DNA of 13,491 nt from Acetobacteraceae bacterium (GTDB lineage Bacteria; Pseudomonadota; Alphaproteobacteria; Acetobacterales; Acetobacteraceae), in assembly GCA_947446625.1 (NCBI GenBank), contig CANFIE010000060.1, positions 1 through 13,491 on the forward strand, given 5' to 3'. The notes beneath the pieces were generated by a model that was not told the DNA's origin, did not search any database, and saw only the letters and a list, made by a program, of their open reading frames with translations. Every line of letters begins with the position of its first letter. Position 1 is the first letter of the stretch. Below, piece after piece: positions 6,969 through 13,491 of this stretch. Made by a program: the position numbers and the translations under genes.

Positions 6969-7020
6969 CTAGAGCAATATCCGTTCTGATGGAATCATCA
7001 GAGCGGATTTTTTGCTCTAG
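6969..7020. repeat. Imperfect palindromic element, loop GAAT (TAGAGCA hairpin copy 2, inverted)
   Basis: The left arm CTAGAGCAATATCCG... (6969-6991) is identical to the left arm of the 5660-5709 copy. The right arm (6996-7020) has diverged, with CATCAGAGCGG and a TTTTTT run before GCTCTAG. The loop GAAT is the reverse complement of the other copy's ATTC, so the two copies face opposite ways and bracket the LivK-like gene. It lies between the Bug gene's 3' end and the LivK-like start and could separate their transcription. Confidence 0.85.
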
Positions 7021-7033
7021 TTTCAAATGGTTA

Positions 7034-7073
7034 TAGAGTACGAAATGCGCCCGTCAGGGCGCATAGTGCTCTA
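7034..7073 (-). terminator. Hairpin starting at the Bug gene stop codon (TAGAGCA hairpin 3)
   Basis: An inner perfect 8-bp stem ATGCGCCC-GTCA-GGGCGCAT (7045-7064) is extended, after a small internal loop, by TAGAGTAC (7034-7041) pairing with GTGCTCTA (7066-7073) through one wobble pair. On the minus strand the hairpin begins exactly with the TAG stop codon of the Bug gene, followed by AGCACTATGCG. This resembles the TAGAGCAATAT start of the palindrome that ends the LivK-like gene. The position suits a terminator, with only a short TTTC after the inner stem. Confidence 0.6.
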
Positions 7074-8063
7074 AAGATGGATGTTCCGCTGGCGGATGAC
7101 GTCGCGCCATTTCGCGGTATCGGCGGCCAGGAAGGCTGGCCACTGCGCCATGGGCCGCACCGCCGGGGTTACGCCGAGCACCGCCAGGCGCTCCCGCACC
7201 TCCGCTGCCGCGAGGGCCACCGTGCATGCCGCATGCAACTTGGCCAGGATCGCCGCTGGCGTGCCGCTGGGGGCGAGCATGGCGACATCCTCGCCAACTT
7301 CCACGTCCGGGTAGCCGGCTTCGGCGAAGGTCGGCACCTCAGGCGCGACCGGTGTGCGCTGCCGGGCGGTGACACCGATGGCCCGCAGGTCGCCGGACTG
7401 CATGAAGGACAGCACCGAAGCGGCCGGCTGGAAGATCAGCCCCGCCTCACCCGCCAGCACGCCCTGCACCGCCGGGCTGCCGCCGCGATAGCCGACATCC
7501 GTCACCTGGATATTGGCGGCCTGGAGGAACATCTCGGCCGCAAGGTGCGGCGTGGAGCCGCTACCCGGGTTGGCGTAAACTTCCCTGTGGCCTGGGCGCT
7601 TTGCCAGGGCAACGTAGTCGGCGATGCTGCGGATGGGGGAGTTGCGCGGCACCAGCGCGAAGATCGGCATTGTCGCCAGCATGCCAACACCAGCGAAGTC
7701 GCGCTGCGTGTCGTATTGCAGCGGGTAGAGGTTGGGGGCGATCGACCAGGTGCTGCCGGGCGCTATCACCAGGTTGTAGCCGTCTGCCCGCATACGGGCC
7801 GCGGCCAGCATGCCAATCGTGCCGCTGGCGCCGGTGCGGTTCTCGACAACGAAGGGCTTGCCGAGATCGGTAGAGAGCCGGGCGCACAACACGCGGGCGA
7901 AGGCGTCGGTGGAACCGCCCGCCGCCCAGGGGCACACCACGTTGACTGTATGGTCGGGGTACGCGGCTTCTTGCGCCCAGGCGCGGCCAGGAAGGTTGGC
8001 GGCAGCCGTAGCGCCGCCGAGAAGGGCGAAGGCACGCTTGGTCAGTGCGCGGCGTTGGATCAT
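7071..8063 (-). CDS. Tripartite tricarboxylate transporter substrate-binding protein (TctC/Bug family), orphan
   Basis: The product is 330 residues from ATG 8063, which is preceded by a strong GGGAGAG at 5-nt spacing. An ATG 18 nt upstream (8081) has no ribosome site. The export signal is MIQRRALTKRAFALLGG... with an AWAQ-like cleavage region near residue 31. Bug-family hallmarks are VCPWAAGGSTDAFAR (44-58), VVENRTGASGTIGM, YANPGSGSTPHLAAEMF, YRGGSPAVQGVLAGE and VPTFAEAGYP. These periplasmic proteins capture carboxylates and other small solutes for TctA/TctB-type carriers, or act as sensors. No tctA/tctB is present here, as is common for expanded Bug families. Its upstream region shares sequence blocks with the LysR/flavin-reductase gap, suggesting common control. 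Ligand unknown. Confidence 0.92.
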   Translation of the reverse strand: MIQRRALTKRAFALLGGATAAANLPGRAWAQEAAYPDHTVNVVCPWAAGGSTDAFARVLCARLSTDLGKPFVVENRTGASGTIGMLAAARMRADGYNLVIAPGSTWSIAPNLYPLQYDTQRDFAGVGMLATMPIFALVPRNSPIRSIADYVALAKRPGHREVYANPGSGSTPHLAAEMFLQAANIQVTDVGYRGGSPAVQGVLAGEAGLIFQPAASVLSFMQSGDLRAIGVTARQRTPVAPEVPTFAEAGYPDVEVGEDVAMLAPSGTPAAILAKLHAACTVALAAAEVRERLAVLGVTPAVRPMAQWPAFLAADTAKWRDVIRQRNIHL

Positions 8064-8068
8064 GAGAA

Positions 8069-8075
8069 CTCTCCC
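8069..8075 (-). promoter_or_regulatory. Ribosome binding site GGGAGAG fixing the Bug gene start
   Basis: GGGAGAG on the minus strand lies 5 nt before ATG 8063. The in-frame ATG at 8081 is preceded by CCTTTTCGCC, with no purine-rich site, so 8063 is the preferred start. The preferred start also puts the arginine-rich export signal at the N-terminus. Confidence 0.7.
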
Positions 8076-8174
8076 ACCCATGGCGAAAAGGCGTCGGCTT
8101 GCTGCGGCGTGCTGACTTGGTCCCTGCTACATTCTTGCTTCGCAGGCTGCTGCCGCGATTGCTGAGTGCACAGC

Positions 8175-8241
8175 CTGGGCAAAGCTTGGCTGCGAGTAAT
8201 CATGGAATGTGGAAAGGCTATTTTTCGGAATCGTGAAAAAT
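8175..8241. promoter_or_regulatory. Bug-gene upstream element matching the LysR intergenic region
   Basis: It contains CTGGGCAAAGC (8175-8185), TGGAAAGGC (8210-8218) and a perfect ATTTTTC-GGAATCGT-GAAAAAT dyad (8220-8241). The three blocks recur in the same order and orientation at 4548-4629, where the dyad is TTTTC-N8-GAAAA. In both places the block lies upstream of a minus-strand gene: the dyad is about 130-160 nt before the flavin reductase and Bug starts. It may also serve the end of the ABC operon, because on the minus strand GGCCGCCGGCC followed by CATTTTT precedes the dyad. Confidence 0.5.
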
Positions 8242-8287
8242 GGGCCGGCGGCCTGCTGCGTCGCGGCTGCGGCAGCGCCCGGCTTGG

Positions 8288-9910
8288 TCAGGCCACGGGT
8301 TCGAAATGCGGGATCGCCGCCAGCAAGGCGGCGGTATAGGGCGCCTGGGGCGCGGCGAAGACCTGTGCGCTGTGCCCTTCCTCCACCACACGCCCGCCCT
8401 GCAGCACCATGGTGCGCTCGCACATCATCCGCACCACGTTCAGGTCGTGGCTCACGAACAGGAAGGCCAGCCCGGTTTCGCGCCGCAACTGGTCCAGCAG
8501 GTGCAGCACCACCGCCTGCACGCTCACATCCAGCGCCGCGGTTGGTTCGTCCAGCACCAGCAGGCGGGGGCCGGCGGCAATGGCGCGGGCAATGCCCACC
8601 CGCGCCCGCTGCCCGCCGGAAAGCTGGTGTGGAAACCGGTCCAGCAACGCCGCCTCCAGCCCGCAGCGCGCGGCGAATTCCGCGGCACGCCGGCGCAGTT
8701 CCGCCCTATCGCGCAGGCCAAGCAGGTTGCGCAACGGGTCGGCAATGCTCTCGGCCGCGGTGAAGCGCGGATTGAGCGATTCCCCGGCATCCTGGAACAC
8801 CAGCTGAATATCGCGCCGCTTGGCATGGCGATGAAAGCGCGCCGCCGGCACCAGGCCGATCTCCTCACCATCCAGCTTGATACCGCCGGCATCCTGGTCC
8901 AGCAGCCGGCAGATCAGGCGCGAGATGGTGCTTTTGCCCGAACCGGATTCCCCCACCAGGCCCAGGCTTTCCCCGGCCGACAGGCTGAATGAAACATCGT
9001 CCACCGCCGGGGCGCCGGGGCCGAAGCTCTTGCCCAGTCGCGTCACCATCAGCAGCGGCGGGCCGGCCGGGCGCGGTGGCGGCGGTGGCAGCGGGGCGGC
9101 GCCAACCAGGCTCTGCACGGTGGAGTGGCGCGTGGGCGAGGCGGCCACCAGCCGGCGGGTATAGGCATGGCCGGGCGCGCCGAACAATCGCGCCGGCGGC
9201 GCCTCCTCCACCAGCAGTCCCTGCTCCATTACTGCGATGCGCTGGCAGTAGCGCGCCGCCAGCCCCAGGTCATGCGTGATCAGCGCCAGCGCCATGCCAC
9301 GCCGTGCCGTGATCTCGGCCAGCAATTCCATCACCGTCTGCTGGGTGGTCACATCCAGCCCGGTGGTCGGTTCGTCGGCAATCAGCAGGCTTGGTTCGCA
9401 GGCAATGGCCATGGCGATCATCACCCGCTGGCTCATGCCGCCAGAGAGTTCGTGCGGGTAGGCGTCCAGCCGCCGCTCGGGGTCGCGGATCTGCACCGCG
9501 CGCAGCAATTCCAGCGCCTGGTCACGGGCCTCGCGCGCGGCAAGCGGGCGGTGCGCGCGCAGCACATCGGCGATTTGCAACCCGACCTGGCGGATGGGGT
9601 TCAGCGCCGCGCGGGGATTCTGGAAGATCATCGACATCGCCGCCCCGCGCAGCGGCCGCATGATGTCCCGCCCGGCCCGGGTGATGTCCTGGCCACGGAA
9701 GTGGATGCTGCCGCCGGTGATGCGGCCCGCCTGGTCCAGCAGGCGCATCATGGCCAAGGCGGTTACCGATTTGCCGCTGCCGCTTTCGCCGACAATGCCC
9801 AGCGTCTCGCCGGCATCCAGCCGCAGGGAAACGCCACGCAGGGCCTCCACGGTGCCATGCCGCGTGGCGAAGGCCACCCGCAGGTCATCCACCTGCAGCA
9901 GGACGCTCAT
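8288..9910 (-). CDS. Fused dipeptide/oligopeptide-type ABC transporter ATPase (two ATP-binding domains)
   Basis: The product is 540 residues carrying two complete ABC ATPase domains, like a DppD-DppF fusion or GsiA/YejF. Domain 1: Walker A GESGSGKS (41-48), Q-loop Q97, signature LSGGM (155-159), Walker B LLIADE (175-180), switch His213. Domain 2, after a proline-rich linker (~273-285): Walker A 320-327, Q-loop Q373, signature LSGGQ (430-434), Walker B LLVLDE (450-455), His488. Each half ends with the peptide-transporter C-terminal motif (HAYTRRLVAA, APYTAALLAA). Both sites look catalytically complete. The first signature has Met in place of Gln, a known variation in this subfamily. The ATG overlaps the stop of the upstream permease gene as ATGA. 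The open frame runs on to 10576, but that part is a shadow of the permease. It is the last gene of the operon and powers import of peptides or a related solute at the inner membrane. Confidence 0.95.
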   Translation of the reverse strand: MSVLLQVDDLRVAFATRHGTVEALRGVSLRLDAGETLGIVGESGSGKSVTALAMMRLLDQAGRITGGSIHFRGQDITRAGRDIMRPLRGAAMSMIFQNPRAALNPIRQVGLQIADVLRAHRPLAAREARDQALELLRAVQIRDPERRLDAYPHELSGGMSQRVMIAMAIACEPSLLIADEPTTGLDVTTQQTVMELLAEITARRGMALALITHDLGLAARYCQRIAVMEQGLLVEEAPPARLFGAPGHAYTRRLVAASPTRHSTVQSLVGAAPLPPPPPRPAGPPLLMVTRLGKSFGPGAPAVDDVSFSLSAGESLGLVGESGSGKSTISRLICRLLDQDAGGIKLDGEEIGLVPAARFHRHAKRRDIQLVFQDAGESLNPRFTAAESIADPLRNLLGLRDRAELRRRAAEFAARCGLEAALLDRFPHQLSGGQRARVGIARAIAAGPRLLVLDEPTAALDVSVQAVVLHLLDQLRRETGLAFLFVSHDLNVVRMMCERTMVLQGGRVVEEGHSAQVFAAPQAPYTAALLAAIPHFEPVA

Positions 9911-10748
9911 GTGCGGAGCCTCGGGTCCAGGATGTCGCGCAGGCCGTCTCCCAGCAGGTTGAAGCACAGCACGGCAAACATCAGCGCCCCGCCGGGGCAG
10001 ACCACCAGCCACCACTTGCCGGTGGTGATGAAGCGGGCGCCCTCGGCCACCAGGATGCCCCATTCCGGCGTGGGCGGGCGCACGCCCAGCCCCAGGAAGG
10101 ACAGTCCGGCGGCATTGAGGATGGCCCAGCCGAGGTTGAGCGAAACCTGCACCGCCATGGCCGGCAGTACATTGGGCAGCAGGAAGCGCAGCACCACACT
10201 GGCATGGCTGTTGCCGGCGCAGCGGGCCGCTTCCACCCAGCCCTGGTTGCGCCGCACATTCACCTCCGCCCGGGCGAAGCGCACATAGAAGGGCAGGTTG
10301 ATGATGGCGGTGGCGTAGATGATGTTCTCGACCCGGTTGCCCAGCGCCGCCACCAGCGCCATGGCCAGCACGAATAGTGGGAACGCCATCAGCACATCGA
10401 CGAAGCGGCCCACCCAGCGGTCCAGCCGGCCACCGGCATAGCCGCAGAAGGCGCCGCCCACGGCACCCACGGCGAAGGAAAGTGTTACCGCCGAAGCGGC
10501 GATGGCCAGGTCCAGCCTGGTTGCCACCACCACGCGGCTGAACACGTCCCGCCCCAGTTGGTCGGTGCCGAACCAATGCGCCGCCGAGGGCGGTTGCAAG
10601 GCCTGCGGCACGTTGGAGGCGATGGGGTCATAGGCCACCAGGGAAGGCCCCAGCAGCGCCACCAGCGCCAGCGCCAGCACGCCAAGCCCGGCGGCGAGCG
10701 TGACCGGATTGCCGCGCAGCACCCAGGCGGCATGGCGCAACGTGGCGT

Positions 10749-10752
<4 letters not shown>
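9907..10752 (-). CDS. Peptide/nickel-type ABC transporter permease, DppC-like
   Basis: The product is 281 residues, normal for DppC/OppC. It has an N-terminal membrane segment at about 18-40 and then the subfamily hallmark HWFGTDQLGRDVFSRV (59-74), which precedes the BPD_transp_1 core with about five further membrane segments. The EAA loop that docks onto the ATPase is EAARCAGNSHASVVLRFLLPN (174-194). The segment SFLGLGVRPPTPEWG and the ending GDGLRDILDPRLR are also characteristic. It is coupled by ATGA overlaps to the DppB-like gene before it and the ATPase after it, implying equal stoichiometry and one transcript. It pairs with the DppB-like protein to form the pore. Substrate not determinable from permease sequence. 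Confidence 0.95.
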
Positions 10753-11771
<1,019 letters not shown>

Positions 11772-11774
11772 GGC

Positions 11775-13382
11775 TCAGGCCCGCTTCAGGTCGCGGTAGT
11801 CCACCTGGCGATGATACTGGTAGGTGTAGCCATCCACGCCCAATGGCATCACCGCGTCCTGGTTCGGCTGCCACAGCATGATGACCGGCACTTCCTCGGC
11901 CAGCACCGCGATCATCCGCTTGCACAGGCGTTCATATTCCGCCGCGTTCAACTCGTACCGTGCCTTTTCGCACAGTGCATTGATCTCGGCGTTGTTCCAG
12001 CTGCTGTAATTCCAGCGCTGGGCGCCAGTGAAGAAGTTGCGGAAGAAATAATCGGTGGAAGGCAGCCAGGCGATCGAGGTCTCGGTCAGGAAGGGCAGCT
12101 TCTTCTCGGTCACCAGCGTTGAGATCTGGGCGTCCGGCAGCTTCTGGATTTCAACGCGAATGCCGATGCGGCCAAGCGATTCCTTCACCAGCGCGGCCAG
12201 TGGCTCGCTGGTGGCGGCCGAGCCGACATTGAAGCTGAAGGTGGTGTCCAGGCCGTTGGGGTGGCCGGCCTCGGCCATCAGGGCGCGGGCACGTTCCAGG
12301 TTGGTGGCCAGCGGCAGCGGCTGCGGGAACTTGCCGTTGGTCGGGCTGCCCCGCCAGCTGGCGCCGAACAGCGGCGCGCCACGTTCGAACAGCGCCGCCT
12401 TGAAGATGTCCTGGTAAGGCAGCGCCGCCGCCACCGCCTGGCGCAGCTTCACGTTGTTGAACGGCGCCATCTGGGTGTTGAAGGCCACCATGGTGAAGGC
12501 GTTGAACTGCGGGGTGGAAACCAGCTTCACCCGGCCACGCTGCGCCAGGGTCGGCACGTCGCTGGCCTGCAGGTCAATCGACAGGTCCGCGTCACCCTTC
12601 TCGATCAGGCTGGCGCGGGTCGCCGCCTCCGGGATGGTTTGGCAGATGACGCGGCGGAAATAGGGCAGCGGGCCGCCCTTCCAGGCGTCGTTGCGGCGCA
12701 GGATGACCTGCTCGCCGGGCTTGAACACTTCCACGGTATAGGCGCCGGAGCCGGCGGTATTGGTCTTCAGCCATTCCTGCGCCCAGGGGTCCTGCGCCGT
12801 GGCGTGGGATTTGGCCTGCTTGCTGTTGAAGATGATGCAGTACAGCGTGCACAGGTTGGGCAGGGCCAGGCGGTCGGGCTTGTCCACCTTCGCCTGCACC
12901 GTGTGCGGGTCGATGATGGTGAACTGCTCCGGCTTGGTCCAGCCGCCGGTCTGCACCTGCACCGCCGCCAGCGAACGCGCCGCCACATGGCGGTCCAGCG
13001 ACCACTTCACATCCTCGGCCGTCACCGGGGTGCCGTCGTGGAACTTCGCGTCGCGCTTCAGGTGGAAGGTGAAGGTCATGCCGTCGGCGCTGGTGTCGAC
13101 CTTCTCGGCCAGTTCACCCTTGATGATGTCGGGGTCGAACACCCAGCCGCCATTGCTGCCCTGCTTGCGGCCGAAGGAGACCAGGCGGTCATAGATGTTC
13201 ACGCTGATGCCGAAGGCCTCGCGCGTGCTGCCCGGCATGGTCGGGTCCAGGGTGTTCACCGAATTGCCGGTGACCTGGCGCAGCGTCTCGGCGCGGCTTT
13301 GCGCCGCGGCTGGCCGGCCCAGCAGGCCGGAGGATGCCAGCGCGATACCGCCGGCCATCATGTCACGACGCCTGAAATCCAT
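11775..13382 (-). CDS. Peptide/nickel-type ABC transporter substrate-binding protein (SBP_bac_5)
   Basis: From ATG 13382 the product is 535 residues. The N-terminus MDFRRRDMMAGGIALASSGL then AAAQS is a twin-arginine-type export signal. The family hallmark FTFHLKRDAKFHDGTPVTAE plus DVKWSLDRH (about 104-132) is clear. Further family features are GSGAYTVEVFKPGEQVILRR, VAFNTQMAPFNNVKLRQAVA and the ending QDAVMPLGVDGYTY. It delivers ligand to the DppB/DppC-like pore encoded immediately downstream. Members bind peptides, but also opines, glutathione, sugars, nickel-chelates and other compounds, so 'dipeptide' is only a family label. An ATG at 13400 would add six residues (MTEGRD) but lacks a ribosome site. 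ATG 13382 has GAGGGA at 6-nt spacing. It is first in the operon. Repeated CCAGCAA/TTGCTGG sites lie upstream. Confidence 0.95.
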   Translation of the reverse strand: MDFRRRDMMAGGIALASSGLLGRPAAAQSRAETLRQVTGNSVNTLDPTMPGSTREAFGISVNIYDRLVSFGRKQGSNGGWVFDPDIIKGELAEKVDTSADGMTFTFHLKRDAKFHDGTPVTAEDVKWSLDRHVAARSLAAVQVQTGGWTKPEQFTIIDPHTVQAKVDKPDRLALPNLCTLYCIIFNSKQAKSHATAQDPWAQEWLKTNTAGSGAYTVEVFKPGEQVILRRNDAWKGGPLPYFRRVICQTIPEAATRASLIEKGDADLSIDLQASDVPTLAQRGRVKLVSTPQFNAFTMVAFNTQMAPFNNVKLRQAVAAALPYQDIFKAALFERGAPLFGASWRGSPTNGKFPQPLPLATNLERARALMAEAGHPNGLDTTFSFNVGSAATSEPLAALVKESLGRIGIRVEIQKLPDAQISTLVTEKKLPFLTETSIAWLPSTDYFFRNFFTGAQRWNYSSWNNAEINALCEKARYELNAAEYERLCKRMIAVLAEEVPVIMLWQPNQDAVMPLGVDGYTYQYHRQVDYRDLKRA

Positions 13383-13388
13383 GTCCCG

Positions 13389-13394
13389 TCCCTC
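13389..13394 (-). promoter_or_regulatory. Ribosome binding site GAGGGA fixing the binding-protein start
   Basis: GAGGGA on the minus strand lies 6 nt before ATG 13382. The alternative in-frame ATG (13400-13398) overlaps the approach to this site and has only GCGACGG before it. The selected start gives a canonical twin-arginine leader. Confidence 0.65.
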
Positions 13395-13417
13395 GGTCAT
13401 CCGTCGCTGATGCTAAC

Positions 13418-13488
13418 CGCCAGCAAGGGCCATGCGAGCCATTTGCTGGCGATATTGCAGGCACACGAAGCCATTATGGCCAGCAAGG
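13418..13488. promoter_or_regulatory. Three CCAGCAA/TTGCTGG sites upstream of the ABC operon
   Basis: CGCCAGCAA (13418-13426) and TTGCTGGCG (13443-13451) form a perfect 9-bp inverted repeat with a 16-nt spacer. CCAGCAAGG occurs at 13420-13428 and again as a direct repeat at 13480-13488. All three lie in the 109 nt before the first gene of the ABC importer operon, where the promoter should be. This is operator-like, but no regulator gene is adjacent in the window and no promoter boxes are assigned. Confidence 0.4.
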
Positions 13489-13491
13489 AAG

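Noticed and set aside
7077..8165. 362-residue plus-strand open frame over the Bug gene
   Set aside because: It is antisense to a clear TctC/Bug gene, with a His/Arg/Gly-rich composition and no recognisable domain. It is a GC-rich shadow.
9125..10288. 387-residue plus-strand open frame over the ATPase and permease genes
   Set aside because: It spans parts of two real minus-strand genes and is rich in Arg/His/Gln with no motif. It is a shadow frame.
9911..10576. Upstream extension of the fused ATPase frame to 762 residues
   Set aside because: The extra part lies wholly within the DppC-like permease in another frame and has no family features. ATG 9910 with the ATGA overlap and the MSVLLQVDDLRV start is the standard beginning.

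Overview
The window is high-GC bacterial DNA. The gene content suggests an alphaproteobacterium of the Acetobacteraceae/Roseomonas type: a TctC/Bug-type periplasmic binding protein, Tat-like signals on solute-binding proteins, and IclR and LysR regulators beside transport genes. This is an inference; a Bug-rich betaproteobacterium cannot be excluded. No tRNA, rRNA, CRISPR array or complete mobile element was seen.

Layout. (1) 2-298 is the 3' end of an IS256-family transposase, cut by the window edge. (2) 477-2942 encodes an 821-residue surface or secreted type repeat protein. It has a beta-helix-like start, a core that is about half glycine, an autotransporter-associated beta-strand repeat, a bacterial Ig-like module and two 104-residue repeats. 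It has no Sec/Tat signal and no visible beta-barrel. (3) 3058-4483 (minus) is a flavin reductase-like gene followed by an overlapping IclR regulator. It is divergent from a LysR regulator at 4631-5581. (4) 5706-6926 and 7071-8063 (both minus) are two orphan periplasmic binding proteins, one LivK-like (Peripla_BP_6) and one TctC/Bug-like. Neither has permease genes beside it. (5) 8288-13382 (minus) is a complete peptide/nickel-type ABC importer operon: binding protein, DppB-like permease, DppC-like permease and a fused double ATPase. The last three genes are joined by two ATGA overlaps and a TTG start 3 nt after a stop.

How it works together. The window reads as a solute-uptake and regulation island with three periplasmic binding proteins of three different families, one full importer, one flavin-dependent reductase and two regulators. 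The substrates cannot be read from sequence.

The most interesting signals are non-coding. A bipartite conserved block (CTGGGCMAAGC, then TGGAAAGGC, then a TTTTC-N8-GAAAA dyad) occurs both in the LysR/flavin-reductase intergenic region and upstream of the Bug gene. This suggests one regulator, plausibly the local LysR, controls both. A family of TAGAGCA-ended hairpins surrounds the LivK-like gene, and two of them supply the TAG stop codon of the gene they follow. I found nothing that clearly qualifies as a new multi-gene system such as defence, a secondary-metabolite cluster or a novel enzyme pathway.
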